Virus record (IMG/VR): IMGVR_UViG_3300049215_000704 | Coordinates: 1-57,026 of that record | Reading direction: 5' to 3' (one strand) | From: a virus | Length of the DNA stretch: 57,026 nt | Part shown: positions 33,095-43,517 of the stretch, piece after piece | How positions within the stretch are numbered: the stretch's first letter is position 1 | How the letters are laid out: every line of letters starts with the position of its first letter | Notes under the pieces: generated by a model | The model's database searches: none | What the model was told of the DNA's origin: nothing | Seen by the model: only the letters and a program-made list of their open reading frames with translations | Translations under genes and position numbers: made by a program

Positions 33095-33547
33095 ATGAGC
33101 GCATTTCCCAGCGACCGCATCCGCATCTTCGCGGACATTGAAGCCCTCGACAACCCGTTGAACGTGTTGACGGGAGCAGCGCCCGTCGTCCTGCCCGCGA
33201 CGGATTTCCAGGTCGAGGTCGGCTGCGCGCTGGCGGGCGCGATCATCACCGATGTTTCCGGACTCACGAACATCATCGTGCAGATCATCCCCGCCGGCAC
33301 GAACGGGGCCGCGCCCGCCGCCGGCACGACGCCCGCACTCACCAAGACGGTGAGCAGCCTGGACAATACCGTGACGGCGAACAACTGGGCGGATGGCACG
33401 CATCAGCACGCGGTGGCGGCCTTCACCAATGCCGCCAACACCCTCACCGCCGGAAGTTACTGGCTCTATATCTACGCCACGACCAGCGATTCCACCGCGC
33501 GCCTCGTGCCGCTGGCCTCCGGGCCAATGCGCGTCATCAACCCATGA
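33095..33547 (+). CDS. Beta-rich tail protein, paralogue of next gene
   Basis: A 150-aa protein. It has ADIEALDNPLNVLTGAAPVV and a closing motif WADGTHQHAVAAFT...LTAGSYWLYIYATTSDSTARL. The next gene carries the same W-DGT-QHA-AFT-AG-YWL-YA-T-D-TA pattern, so the two arose by duplication. The Ig-like or jelly-roll character suggests tail or fibre-base decoration (inference). Confidence 0.55.
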   Translation: MSAFPSDRIRIFADIEALDNPLNVLTGAAPVVLPATDFQVEVGCALAGAIITDVSGLTNIIVQIIPAGTNGAAPAAGTTPALTKTVSSLDNTVTANNWADGTHQHAVAAFTNAANTLTAGSYWLYIYATTSDSTARLVPLASGPMRVINP

Positions 33548-34299
33548 GCGACCCCATCACCATCAAATGCAAGCGCATCCGCGTCCAGGGGGATGCGGCG
33601 GCTTTGTTTCAACTGGTGGACCTATTCACCGGTGAGCGACCGGTCGTGCCGCGCAACGCGGATTTTCAAATCGAGGGCGGCTTGTTTTTTGCGGAAAAAA
33701 TCGTCGACAAAAGCAACCTCGCCAGCGTGACGGTGGAATTCCGCACGCCGGGCGCGAACGAAACGCCGCCCGATCCGACGCAGGAGCCGTTGTTGACCAT
33801 CACGGTCGCGGCGGGCGCGCTGGCCCAGCCGACCTGTGAAACATGGGAGGACGGCACCGCGCAACACGCGATCCTCGCCTTCACCGCCGCGCAGAACAGC
33901 GTCGCCGCAGGAGAATACTGGCTTGACCTGTACGCGCTGACGACGGACGGCACCGCCAAGCCGATTCTGTTCGCGCGTGGCATCGTTTGTTTCGAGGAAA
34001 GCGGCACCAATTTTGGCGCGCCGCCGAACACGCCGATCGGCTCGGGAGTGCCCAACACGGGAATTTATCTCTCCGCCATCACGGGCTACACCGGCGGCGG
34101 GGCCACGAACGCCGACGGCCTTAATCTCGCGCCGTATGCCGTCGGCACGAAGATTGAATTTTATATCGGCGGAAAATTCAGCGCGTGGTGCGTGCAAATG
34201 TCCACCGCCGCAACGCAGGTGGCGGACGACGGCGGCATTATCCGCGGCGCGGACTCACCCGCCGCGCCCGCCAACGGCAAATGCCTCATTTCCGGCTAA
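33544..34299 (+). CDS. Beta-rich tail protein, extended paralogue
   Basis: A 251-aa protein that overlaps the previous gene by 4 bases. The first 150 residues repeat that protein ([16 protein letters not shown] ... [14 protein letters not shown] ... [20 protein letters not shown]). It adds a Gly/Ala-rich C-terminal domain ([20 protein letters not shown] ... [15 protein letters not shown]). It may help attach the fibre encoded just downstream. Confidence 0.55.
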   Translation: MSDPITIKCKRIRVQGDAAALFQLVDLFTGERPVVPRNADFQIEGGLFFAEKIVDKSNLASVTVEFRTPGANETPPDPTQEPLLTITVAAGALAQPTCETWEDGTAQHAILAFTAAQNSVAAGEYWLDLYALTTDGTAKPILFARGIVCFEESGTNFGAPPNTPIGSGVPNTGIYLSAITGYTGGGATNADGLNLAPYAVGTKIEFYIGGKFSAWCVQMSTAATQVADDGGIIRGADSPAAPANGKCLISG

Positions 34300-34318
34300 A
34301 ATCATCACTCCATTTTTT

Positions 34319-36952
34319 ATGAAAAAAGCACTCCTCATCCTTGGCATATTGACGGCAACCTTGGCGCGCGGGCAAACCCCCGATGCGCCGATGCGATTCA
34401 ACCCGCTGACCGGGAATATAGACTACGGCTTTGCCATTCCCAGCGGACTGACGGAGACGATCCGCAGCGGCGGGACATTCACCGCCGCCAGCGGCGCAAC
34501 CATTGACCTGCATCTCGGCACGGTGACACTGCCCAGCTCGGGCGTGACGGCGGGCATGTACGGTCTGGCCAATTCCGTCGCCCAGATCACGATTGGCGCG
34601 GATGGGCGGGCGACGGGAATTGCGAACATTTCGATTTTAATTTCCGAAAGCCAGGTGACGAGCCTGACCACTGATTTAGCGGCGCGCCTGGTGGCGGCGA
34701 ATAACCTCTCCGATCTGACCAACGCGGGCACCGCTCGAAACAATCTCGGACTTGGTTCGATGGCACTCGTATCGTCTACCGCAGGTGGTGATTTGACCGG
34801 CACATTCCCCAGCGCGACGCTGGTGACCTCGGGAGTCACCGCCGGAACCTACGGCAACGCGACGACGGTGCCGCAGCTTACGATTGACACCAAGGGACGG
34901 ATCACGCTCGAGGCGAACGTCTCCATCCAACTGGCGGAAAGCCAGGTGACGAGCCTCACCTCGGATTTAGCGGCGCGCCTGGTGGCGGCGAACAACCTCT
35001 CCGACTTGGCCAACGCGGGAACCGCCAGGACAAACCTCGGGCTCGCGATTGGCACCAACGTGCAGGCATACAATGCCAACCTGACGACATTCGCGGGGAT
35101 CGCGCCCGCGGCATTCATACAGACGTTTCTCGGCGCGGCCTCAAACGCCACGGCGGAAGCGGACCTGGGCGCGACGACACTGGGCAAGAACTTTTTCACG
35201 ATGGCCACGCCCGGAGCGACATCGTTTGTCCAGATCAACACCGACGGTACGATCACCCTCAATGCCGCGGCGGCGCAACGCACGGCATTGGGACTTGGTT
35301 CAATGGCGCTGGTGTCGTCAACGGCTAGCGGGGATTTGACCGGAACATTCCCCAGCGCAACGCTGGTGACCTCGGGAGTCACCGCCGGAACCTATGGCAA
35401 CGCGACAACGGTGCCGCAGCTTACGATTGACGCCAAAGGACGGATCACACTGGAGGCGAACATAGCCATCCAACTGGCGGAAAGCCAGGTAACGAGCCTC
35501 ACGTCGGACTTGGCGGCGCGACTGGTGGCGGCGAACAACCTCTCCGACCTGGCCAATGCGGGCACCGCCAGGACAAACCTCGGGCTGGGTTCCATCGCCA
35601 CGGTCTCATCCACCGCGGGCGGAGATTTGACCGGAACCTACCCAAATCCAACGCTGACGACTTCGGGGGTGACCGCCGGCACGTATGGCAATGCCACGAC
35701 CGTCGGGCAATTCACGGTGGATGCGAAAGGCCGCATCACCGGCGTGACCAATATCACGATTTCCGGCGGCGGGGGAGGCGGCGGCACGGTGACGAGCGTG
35801 GCCGCATCCACCAGCCTGGCGGGGTTGAGCTGGACGGGTTCACCCATCACCGGCAGCGGCACGCTGGCCCTGGGCGGCACGCTGGGCGTGGCCAATGGCG
35901 GTTTGGGGGTGACGACCCTGGCGAACAATTCTTTTATTTATGGCAACACGACGGGCGCGGTCAAAACGCTGGGCACGGTCAACAACACGCTAGTAGGCTA
36001 CAATGGGACGGGAGTGCCGACCACTTTTGCCGATGGCTCGTTTGGGTTGACGCTGCTGGGTGAAACGAGCGCGGCAAATGCGCGGAGCGATTTGGGACTG
36101 GGCGCGATGGCATTGCTATCGTCCACCGCGGGCGGGGACTTGACCGGAACCTATCCGAGCCCGACGCTGGTTGCTTCGGGCGTGACCGCCGGGACGTATG
36201 GCAACGCCACGACCGTGGGGCAATTCACGGTGGATGCGAAAGGCCGCATCACCGGCGTAACCAACATCACGATTTCAGGCGGTGGAGGTGGCGGCGGTGT
36301 TCCTTCTATTGCGGGAACGGCGAATCAAATCGACGAATCCGGCTCTCCAGGCGCGACCACACTGAGCATCAACTCAACACTTTTTTCCGTTCCCGGCCCA
36401 ATGAACTTTGGAGGCAATGTGGACATGATGGGATGGCAAATGGTCAACGGCACCTTGAACGGGAATGTGGTTGGGTTGACACAGGCCCCCGGCACGAACA
36501 ACACCACTTTGGCCACCACAGAATTTGTAATGGCGAATGCGGGCGGCGGCGGCGGGGGCACTCAAGCGCAAATTGCCGGAACAACGGCGGACGTTACCAC
36601 CAACGGCACCATGTTGAGCGTGACAGTTGCGTCCGGCGGCTATTACCGCATCGAATTAAACGCCTATGTGTCGGGCTGCGCCTCGGCGGGTTGCGAGATG
36701 GATTTTGCCGGGACTGCGACCTGCAACGCATTTCATGGCGAGGTCACGCAGGACTTCGCCAACGGATCACTCGATGAAACAACTTTTGGCCCGATTGTGA
36801 CCAATCTTGAGACACAGGACACGATGTTCGTGCACTTCGTCGGCTGGCTCTACGTCAATGCGGGCGGCACGCTTGAAGTCAATGTCGTGGGCGACACTAA
36901 CACGGGCTTCGATGTTGCTCCGGGCGCGACCCTCATTGCGACGAAACAGTGA
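34319..36952 (+). CDS. Repetitive fibre/adhesin-like protein
   Basis: An 877-aa Gly/Ala/Thr-rich protein. The N-terminus [20 protein letters not shown] looks like a Sec signal peptide, odd for a tail protein. The middle has repeated blocks: [19 protein letters not shown] with [19 protein letters not shown] and [19 protein letters not shown]; related blocks start near 34560, 34830, 35370, 35670 and 36180. The GGGGGGG linkers at about 35765 and 36280 separate the last blocks. The C-terminal 150 residues form a distinct domain. Probably a trimeric tail fibre that binds the host surface, or a host-adhesin relative captured by the phage. Confidence 0.62.
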   Translation: MKKALLILGILTATLARGQTPDAPMRFNPLTGNIDYGFAIPSGLTETIRSGGTFTAASGATIDLHLGTVTLPSSGVTAGMYGLANSVAQITIGADGRATGIANISILISESQVTSLTTDLAARLVAANNLSDLTNAGTARNNLGLGSMALVSSTAGGDLTGTFPSATLVTSGVTAGTYGNATTVPQLTIDTKGRITLEANVSIQLAESQVTSLTSDLAARLVAANNLSDLANAGTARTNLGLAIGTNVQAYNANLTTFAGIAPAAFIQTFLGAASNATAEADLGATTLGKNFFTMATPGATSFVQINTDGTITLNAAAAQRTALGLGSMALVSSTASGDLTGTFPSATLVTSGVTAGTYGNATTVPQLTIDAKGRITLEANIAIQLAESQVTSLTSDLAARLVAANNLSDLANAGTARTNLGLGSIATVSSTAGGDLTGTYPNPTLTTSGVTAGTYGNATTVGQFTVDAKGRITGVTNITISGGGGGGGTVTSVAASTSLAGLSWTGSPITGSGTLALGGTLGVANGGLGVTTLANNSFIYGNTTGAVKTLGTVNNTLVGYNGTGVPTTFADGSFGLTLLGETSAANARSDLGLGAMALLSSTAGGDLTGTYPSPTLVASGVTAGTYGNATTVGQFTVDAKGRITGVTNITISGGGGGGGVPSIAGTANQIDESGSPGATTLSINSTLFSVPGPMNFGGNVDMMGWQMVNGTLNGNVVGLTQAPGTNNTTLATTEFVMANAGGGGGGTQAQIAGTTADVTTNGTMLSVTVASGGYYRIELNAYVSGCASAGCEMDFAGTATCNAFHGEVTQDFANGSLDETTFGPIVTNLETQDTMFVHFVGWLYVNAGGTLEVNVVGDTNTGFDVAPGATLIATKQ

Positions 36953-36994
36953 TTTCGTTTTGGGCCAAAATTTCAGCCTAACAAAAATTAAAAA

Positions 36995-37590
36995 ATGAAC
37001 CTCACGCATTCCAAAAAAATCCGGTTTGTAATTCCGGAGCGACCGGGCCAGCGCGAGCGCGAGCTGCTAGTCGAAATGCCCACGGTCGGACAAACCATCG
37101 AGGTGCTAAACCTTGAGCCGGCGGACGACGCGGCGCGCGCCAAGGAAACACCCGGCGAGCGCTTCGCGCGCAACTACAAACAGGCGCTCGTCTTGATCGC
37201 CCCGCCCGAACCGGAACACCCGACACTGGAGCAACAGGCGCAACACGCCGCCGCGCTAGACGCGGCGCGCGGCATGCTGAATGCCCTGACCATCGGGCAG
37301 CTCGCCCAGGTCTTTGAAACGCTGTGGCTGGCCTCGCAAGGCTACAGCCTGGACAAGATCGCCGACCTGGCGACGGAACTGGCTAAAAAAAAAGCGACCT
37401 CACGCGCGATGAATGCCTTGAGCAGCTCACGACCCAAGTCCTCTCCGTCGCCGAAGCCAGCCACAAACTCCCCGGCGAAATCCGGGAAATGCGCGCCGAC
37501 GACTTCTACGGGCTCGCCCGCACCATCACCGACCGGCGAAACGCGGAGGCCGAATTCCAGGCCGCGCTCGCGGGCAAAGAACTGAGATAA
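36995..37590 (+). CDS. Tail assembly chaperone with probable -1 frameshift
   Basis: Frame 0 from ATG 36995 gives a normal protein up to LATELAKKK (residue 133). Beyond a run of nine A the frame 0 sequence turns into Ser/Pro/Arg-rich nonsense, while the -1 frame gives a protein-like 65-residue tail (SDLTRDECLEQLTTQVLSVA ... AALAGKELR) ending at TAA 37588-37590. Siphophages make tail chaperones G and GT by exactly this kind of -1 slip, directly upstream of the tape measure gene. Frame 0 alone stops at 37585. The fused product would be 198 aa. Confidence 0.78.
37385..37393 (+). promoter_or_regulatory. Slippery A9 site for -1 frameshifting
   Basis: Frame 0 reads GCT AAA AAA AAA GCG, so a heptamer A-AAA-AAA is in the correct phase for tandem -1 slippage. 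A9 can also cause transcriptional slippage. The coding signal moves to the -1 frame exactly here. Confidence 0.7.
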
Positions 37591-37623
37591 CCTCTCTGCC
37601 AAGCAACGAAGGAAAACCGCGCC

Positions 37624-40440
37624 ATGGCCGATTCCGACAAATTCTACAATATCCACCTCGTCACCGACGCGGACGGGAAGGGCGTGGACCAGATCATCGC
37701 CAAGTGGCAGCAACTGCGCGCGGCGCGGCAGCAAATGCAGGCGGAGGACAACGCCGCGGCGGCGCGCGACCGCGAAAACGAGGAGCTGCAAAAACTCGCG
37801 CTGCAAGACAGCATCGACCAGCACTTCAAACTGACCGGCGCGCTGCAACAGCAGGCGGAGGTCGAACGGGAGACGGCGGAAGCGGGCAACGAGATCGGCG
37901 AGGCGCTGAAAATCGGGTTGAGCGTGGACCTCGTGCACCGGTTCACCGAGGCGCTCGAGGAAGTCCCCGCGAAGATCAAGGAAGCCATCCACCTCGGGCT
38001 GGAGTTCAACGAGTCGAGCGAAGGGACGATGATCGCGGTGCGCGCGGCGTTCCTAGCTGCGAGCAACGGCGCGCTGACCCTTGAACAGGCGGAGGAAGCG
38101 GCGAACGAGGAAATGGCCAAGCTGCGCGAGGGCGCACAGGTGGCGGCAGTGCCCATCGAGGCGCTGTACCGCATTTACACGCGCACCGTGGACATCGCGA
38201 AATCGCAAAACATACCCTTGCGGCAATGGACCGACCTGCTCAATGAGGCGGCGTTGGCGGGCAGTAATATGCACCTCTCGATGGACGAGGTGGAAATGTC
38301 CCTGCGCTACCTGATGGAAGGCATTGCCAGCCGGCGAAACATTTTCACCCAGAACCTGGGCATTGACCAAAAAAGCCTGGCGCTCGCGAAAGAAGCGGGC
38401 CTGACCATTGATTATCTGCACGAGAAAATCGCGGCATTCCAACAGCCCATAAATTCGGAGGAAGGCGCGTTGACACGACTGGAGAATGCGCTGAACAAGG
38501 CCCTGGGTGCGGCCACCAAACAACTCTTCGACTCGATCAAGCAATCCGCCGGCGAGCTGGCGGAAAAAATCGAACAAATGGACACGAAGCCGTTTGAGGA
38601 ACTGGCCCAAGATTTGGGGGAGCTGGTTAAAATCGGCGAACGCTGCGTCGAATGGGCCATCGACAACAAAGAGAAATTGATATTTCTCGCCAAAGCCGCC
38701 TTTGATTTGGGAATTGTTCTGGCCGGGATAAAGATTGGTGAGTTCGTCGGCTGGCTGGCAAAACAGGCGTTTTCCATCGGCCAAAATGTCGCGGCGCTCG
38801 CCGCGGAAAATGGATTATTACCAGCGAACACCCTGCTCTGGGCCGAAAACGCGGCGGCGCGGGCGGCAGCCAGCGGCGCGGGCGCGGCCCAGGCTGGAGA
38901 AAGCGCCCTAGCCGGAGGCGTGACGGCTTATGGCGCACAAAAAGCCATGCGCGCGGTCCGCATCCGCGCCGCAGGCACAGACGCCATGGCCGCCGAAGGA
39001 GAAAGCATCCTCGCCGGCGGCGCGGAGGCGGGCGGCGCAATGGGCATCGCCGCCATTGGTGAAGCGGCGGCCATGGTGCTCGTGCCGCTCGGCGCGCTTT
39101 ATTTGCTCATGCAAGGCGTGGATGCGGAATATGAAAAAGAAAACGCCGCGATGGTGGCCGCCGACGAACCGAACCGCAAAATACTCGACGGCATCCGGCA
39201 GCGCATTGCCGCGGCGAAATCCGAGGATGAAATGACGGCGATCCGCGGGGACACGGTGCGCGAGCTGAGATATGCGCAGGACGAAGCCCACGCCGCCTAT
39301 GCCGCGGGCGACGATGAAGAAGCCACGCGGCAGGCGAACCAGATCGGGCGGCTGCGCACACTGCTCGACGTGATCGACAACCACGGCACGAAGCTCATCG
39401 AGCAAAATGCGCTGGAGGCGGAAAACAACCGCCTCCAGCAGGAGAAGAACGCCGCACTGCTGCAACAAACCCAACTGCGCAATGCGCTGGACAAAGCCGC
39501 GCCGAAGGTGAGCGAGGAGCTGGAAAAAATCAAGGTGGAGAACATGACGCCGGAAGAAAAGCTGGCGGACGCGCAAGCCAAACTCGCGACGGCCACGCAT
39601 GGCATGGGCATGGAAAAATATACAGCATTTCTCGCGGGCATGCAGCCCGAGGACGGCAGCGCCGGCGCGAAAAAGGAACTGGAGGAGGAAGTGAACCAAT
39701 TCCTGCTGACGGCAGAGCAGGCGCAGCGCGAACTGGAGCAGGCACAAAAGGCGGTGGACGCCAAAAACAAAGCCGACGACGAAGCCAACACGCGCAGCGA
39801 AGAGGAAACCAACCGGCAGACCGAGAAGATCAACAAACAGCAGGAATCGCTGTTGATCTCCATGATCGAACTGCAAATTTCCGAGGCGAAGGCCAAAGGC
39901 GATGAAAAGACGGCGGCACTGCTGGAACACGAACTCAAGGTGCGCGAGCTGATGAAAAAGCTGATGGCCGACACGGCGCTCAGCGAGCAGCAGGCGGCGC
40001 AATTCGCGGAGCGCAAAGTAACCGCGGATGAAAAGGCCGCGAAGATCAAGACCGCCGACAAGGCGGAGGAAAAAGCCATCGGCAAGGGCGAGCACCTGGG
40101 CAAAGCGCATGGCGCGCACGGCGACCCCGGCGGAATCAACGCCAGCGGATTCAGCGTCAGTGGAATCGACATCAACCATAACCACACGCGCCCCGCCCCC
40201 GACCCATGGCAGCGCGCGCAATGGGACGCGGACACGCGCCGCCTGAACGCAACGGCGACAGCCTCGGCGGCGCTGCCGACGGACAAGGCGGGCGCGGACG
40301 TGGCCAGCCAGGTGAAAACGGGAACGACGGCGCAAGTGGCGGCGCTGGATAAAATCGGCACGGCGCTCAAGGACCGTGACGAGAAAATTTTGCAAAAACT
40401 CAAAGACCTCGAAGGCATTGTGCTGGAGGCACGAAACTAA
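37624..40440 (+). CDS. Tail tape measure protein
   Basis: A 938-aa protein, the largest tail gene. It is mostly helical with long coiled coils (IIAKWQQLRAARQQMQAEDN near the start; EELEKIKVENMTPEEKLADA and later Glu/Lys/Gln-rich helices). It has hydrophobic patches that fit inner-membrane insertion (FDLGIVLAGIKIGEFVGWLA; MVLVPLGALYLLMQGV). It sets tail length; at about 1.5 angstrom per residue this predicts roughly 140 nm, normal for a siphovirus. It follows the frameshifted chaperone by 33 bases and its stop abuts the next start. Confidence 0.85.
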   Translation: MADSDKFYNIHLVTDADGKGVDQIIAKWQQLRAARQQMQAEDNAAAARDRENEELQKLALQDSIDQHFKLTGALQQQAEVERETAEAGNEIGEALKIGLSVDLVHRFTEALEEVPAKIKEAIHLGLEFNESSEGTMIAVRAAFLAASNGALTLEQAEEAANEEMAKLREGAQVAAVPIEALYRIYTRTVDIAKSQNIPLRQWTDLLNEAALAGSNMHLSMDEVEMSLRYLMEGIASRRNIFTQNLGIDQKSLALAKEAGLTIDYLHEKIAAFQQPINSEEGALTRLENALNKALGAATKQLFDSIKQSAGELAEKIEQMDTKPFEELAQDLGELVKIGERCVEWAIDNKEKLIFLAKAAFDLGIVLAGIKIGEFVGWLAKQAFSIGQNVAALAAENGLLPANTLLWAENAAARAAASGAGAAQAGESALAGGVTAYGAQKAMRAVRIRAAGTDAMAAEGESILAGGAEAGGAMGIAAIGEAAAMVLVPLGALYLLMQGVDAEYEKENAAMVAADEPNRKILDGIRQRIAAAKSEDEMTAIRGDTVRELRYAQDEAHAAYAAGDDEEATRQANQIGRLRTLLDVIDNHGTKLIEQNALEAENNRLQQEKNAALLQQTQLRNALDKAAPKVSEELEKIKVENMTPEEKLADAQAKLATATHGMGMEKYTAFLAGMQPEDGSAGAKKELEEEVNQFLLTAEQAQRELEQAQKAVDAKNKADDEANTRSEEETNRQTEKINKQQESLLISMIELQISEAKAKGDEKTAALLEHELKVRELMKKLMADTALSEQQAAQFAERKVTADEKAAKIKTADKAEEKAIGKGEHLGKAHGAHGDPGGINASGFSVSGIDINHNHTRPAPDPWQRAQWDADTRRLNATATASAALPTDKAGADVASQVKTGTTAQVAALDKIGTALKDRDEKILQKLKDLEGIVLEARN

Positions 40441-42471
40441 ATGGCCCTCTCGAACATCTGGACACTCAAGCGCTCGAGCGACGGCCTCGAGCAGACACTC
40501 TCCGCATGGGGAATCTCCGCCGCGCAGCTCGTGCGGCGCACGCAGCGCGCCAGCTCGCTCGAAATCAAATTATCGAAAGCCAAGTTCGACGACGCGGAAT
40601 TGTTTTCGTTCTCGTATAGTCCCTCCTCCGTCATTCTCAAGCGCAATGGCGTGGTGTGGTTCATCGGCTACGCGACGAAAACCCCGCGCATGGGCCGCCC
40701 CAGTGCCGAGGGCGTGGGCTACACTTTTGAAGATGCATGGTGGTTTCTCGAGCATACTCCCTACTCACAGGCCTGGATGTTTACCGGCGGAGTGGACTAC
40801 CACAACACGGGCGGCTATATCGGCTGGACGCCGCCGGGCGGTTCGCCGCCGGGCACGGCCAACATCACGAACCTCATCCTCGGCATTGACGACAGCGGCA
40901 ACCCACAGACCACGAGCTGGCAAATCCTGAACGCCATCGGCTGTTGCCAGACTGCCATCCTCGGCATCGGCGGAACGAATCCGCTGCAGCCGGGAACCAT
41001 TAGCGGCGCAATTCTCCCGCCGGCGGAGGCGGCGCGCGACCTGACGTGCGCGGAGGTGATCCGCCGCATGTTGCGCTGGCATCCGAATTTCGTCACCTGG
41101 TTTGACTACACCGCCACGGCCTCGGGCAATCCGTGCCCGGCGCTATACATCAAGCCGCGCACGGCGCTCACCGCCGTTTCCTTTGCCTGCGCGGGCAAGC
41201 CCGCGAGCAGCATCGACATCGCCGCACGCCCCGACCTGGTGCCACCGGTGGTCGTCATCAACTACGAGATCGTTAGCCAGGTGGATGATCAGGACCAACG
41301 GTCCGTGCAAATCGACCAATATCCATCGGCGACACCAACGCTGCAACCGGGCGGCATCATGCTGACAATGGACTTGCAGGGCATGAAGACGACGTATGTG
41401 CGCCAATATATCAAGACCACGCCGATTGATTATAACATTCTGGATTGGTGGAAGGAGCGCCTGCCCTGGCTGAACGATGCGAACATTTCTAATTTGTTTG
41501 CGTCCGCAAATCCCACGGGCGCGAATCCGGCGAGCACGAATGGCGGATCGGTCGCGCCAATTTTCCCCGATGGCGGGACGGACACGGACAACCCCGGTGA
41601 TGGCACGGACCCGGCCAGCGGATCGACCGATAGCGGGACGGCGTGGGGCAACATGCTCATTGAGGGCGACATTCCCAACTGGATCGACGGCAATGCGCAA
41701 ATGGCGCTCGTTCAGCTCGCTGTGAACTACGACGTTAACATGGGCAATGACGCGAACGGCAACCCCGTTATCGAGCACCATTTGAATGAGACCATTTTTG
41801 TCAAAGTATTGAGCACCGATTTGAACACCGGTTGGTACAACCAGCTCAGCGGCGTTTACGTCGGCGAACCGGTGCCGACGGGATTGGCGGAAGCCTATTA
41901 CCTCGCGCTGTCACAACTGCAATACGAAGGGACGTGGGAAATAACCGAACAGGAATGCGGCACCATTGGCGGACCATACCTAGGCTGCGTATTGAACCTC
42001 ACCGGCGGCTTGACAGCTTGGGCGACGATGAACGCCGCGATCTTTGAGACCACGGAGGACTTGGCCACCGGAAAAACGCGATTACGATTTGGCCCGGTAG
42101 AATACCTGACGCCGAAGGACTGGCTGGCGCTCCTGCGCTTCCAACGCGACCGCAACACCGGCGACCGGCAGGCGCGAGTGAATGGGTTGCTCACCAACGC
42201 GCAGAAGCCCATTGGCGGATCGGGCAAGCATGATCGCGGCGGAAGCGGCAGCAAAGCGCCGCCCTCGCGCGATGTTTGGATCGGCACGCCCGCCGGCGGC
42301 AATCCGGGTGCCTATAAAATCACCATGGCTCCGGCCCAACTTGATAGCGCCGCCGTTTCGGCACTCGTCACCAATGCCGCCAATTTGACGATTCAAGCGC
42401 GCCTCATCTCGGGCATCTGTGTCGGCGGTGTAACCAAAAACCTGCTCGTTCTCTGCAGCGAGCCATTCTGA
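40441..42471 (+). CDS. Tail tip / hub protein
   Basis: A 676-aa protein that starts right at the tape measure stop (TAAATG). The N-terminal 250 residues look like a tail-hub domain (NIWTLKRSSDGLEQTLSAWG ... LTCAEVIRRMLRWHPNFVTW). A Gly/Asp/Thr-rich linker near residues 365-400 and a second beta-rich half follow. In siphophages the first gene after the tape measure encodes distal tail or hub components. Receptor binding or membrane penetration is inferred. Confidence 0.65.
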   Translation: MALSNIWTLKRSSDGLEQTLSAWGISAAQLVRRTQRASSLEIKLSKAKFDDAELFSFSYSPSSVILKRNGVVWFIGYATKTPRMGRPSAEGVGYTFEDAWWFLEHTPYSQAWMFTGGVDYHNTGGYIGWTPPGGSPPGTANITNLILGIDDSGNPQTTSWQILNAIGCCQTAILGIGGTNPLQPGTISGAILPPAEAARDLTCAEVIRRMLRWHPNFVTWFDYTATASGNPCPALYIKPRTALTAVSFACAGKPASSIDIAARPDLVPPVVVINYEIVSQVDDQDQRSVQIDQYPSATPTLQPGGIMLTMDLQGMKTTYVRQYIKTTPIDYNILDWWKERLPWLNDANISNLFASANPTGANPASTNGGSVAPIFPDGGTDTDNPGDGTDPASGSTDSGTAWGNMLIEGDIPNWIDGNAQMALVQLAVNYDVNMGNDANGNPVIEHHLNETIFVKVLSTDLNTGWYNQLSGVYVGEPVPTGLAEAYYLALSQLQYEGTWEITEQECGTIGGPYLGCVLNLTGGLTAWATMNAAIFETTEDLATGKTRLRFGPVEYLTPKDWLALLRFQRDRNTGDRQARVNGLLTNAQKPIGGSGKHDRGGSGSKAPPSRDVWIGTPAGGNPGAYKITMAPAQLDSAAVSALVTNAANLTIQARLISGICVGGVTKNLLVLCSEPF

Positions 42472-42473
42472 CC

Positions 42474-43517
42474 ATGACTATTCCCATCTGGGTTGGCCTT
42501 GCGGGTTGCCCATCGGCGACTGTCTCCGCCGATTTATATATCGGCGACCCTTACCTCGTCGGATTCATGGAATTCGGCTCCCTCTCGGTTCCTCCGAATG
42601 TTTATGGCTCCTATCAAACAACTGGATCCGGTTGGACATGGAAGCGCACATCGCCTACGCATCCTGATTGGACGATTCAAGGCTCTCCCTATGGCGTTGC
42701 CACTTATACTTGGACGGCTGGTTCGCTCTTCTTGGGAATTGATGCCGCCATCACTGACACGAACGATGAAAACGTGACGCACTCGGGCGTCAATAGTTCA
42801 ACGTGCGTCGCCTACAACGGGAGCCTGCTTTATTATGGCCTCGGCACCACCACGCCCAGCGCGGACGGACTCAATGGCACAACTATCAATGATCCAATGG
42901 TTCCTACCGCCTTATTCGGCACCGGTGCTGAATTTAAGGTCGGCGTGACCGTCAATAGCAAAACGCAGTTGACCCTCACCCAGACGGCGCAAAGCGCCTC
43001 CAATGGGGTCGGGGGCACCGATTCTGTCACTGCTGGCACGCTCGTATTGACCCTCCAAGACCAAGACACTGACGCGGCTGCCGTCACGCGATTCCTGTTG
43101 GGAGCAACCGCCGGTAGCACTGGCGCAATCGGCCCCTCGATCAGTGATATGTTCACTGGCAATGGTGGCGTGACGTATCCCATCTATGGGTTATGGGAAA
43201 ATCGCGCCGCCACCGCCGGCCTCGTTCAATTCAGTTACCGCAGCGGCCATTACTCCCTCAACGTGTCCAATGTCCTGGCGGGCATCAGCTACCATTATGT
43301 CGTTGTATGGGAGAGCCGTGATGCCACCGGCGATGGCACGATGGGCGTCACGGATTACGACAACCCAAACTATGGCACTACCTGGTCAAATTCCGATTCG
43401 GCCAGCGGCGATTTTACACCCACCGGGACCACCTACACCGTCCCGTCTTTGGTCATTCCCGTTCATCAGGGCAAACAAACCCGAATCAAATCCATCAACA
43501 TCACGCCCAATCTATGA
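42474..43517 (+). CDS. Minor tail / fibre protein
   Basis: A 347-aa beta-rich protein with many Gly, Thr, Ser and Tyr residues (WVGLAGCPSATVSADLYIGD, FSYRSGHYSLNVSNVLAGIS, ending GKQTRIKSINITPNL). It starts 2 bases after the hub gene and overlaps the methylase gene. It probably forms part of the tail tip or a short fibre; no family recognised. Confidence 0.55.
   Translation: MTIPIWVGLAGCPSATVSADLYIGDPYLVGFMEFGSLSVPPNVYGSYQTTGSGWTWKRTSPTHPDWTIQGSPYGVATYTWTAGSLFLGIDAAITDTNDENVTHSGVNSSTCVAYNGSLLYYGLGTTTPSADGLNGTTINDPMVPTALFGTGAEFKVGVTVNSKTQLTLTQTAQSASNGVGGTDSVTAGTLVLTLQDQDTDAAAVTRFLLGATAGSTGAIGPSISDMFTGNGGVTYPIYGLWENRAATAGLVQFSYRSGHYSLNVSNVLAGISYHYVVVWESRDATGDGTMGVTDYDNPNYGTTWSNSDSASGDFTPTGTTYTVPSLVIPVHQGKQTRIKSINITPNL

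Noticed and set aside
37394-37585. Frame 0 C-terminus of the tail chaperone as the main product
   Set aside because: The composition after A9 is Ser/Pro/Arg/Thr-rich with no structure, while the -1 frame is protein-like; I treat the frame 0 tail as fortuitous or as the short form's tail.
38908-40395. 495-aa minus frame over the tape measure gene
   Set aside because: Shadow of the tape measure gene; the Phe/Leu/Arg-rich translation comes from antisense of Glu/Lys/Ala codons.
31694-42471. Mu-type contractile tail
   Set aside because: There is no sheath, no gpP/V/W/J-type baseplate set and no invertible fibre cassette. The order tube, chaperone, tape measure, hub is that of a siphovirus.
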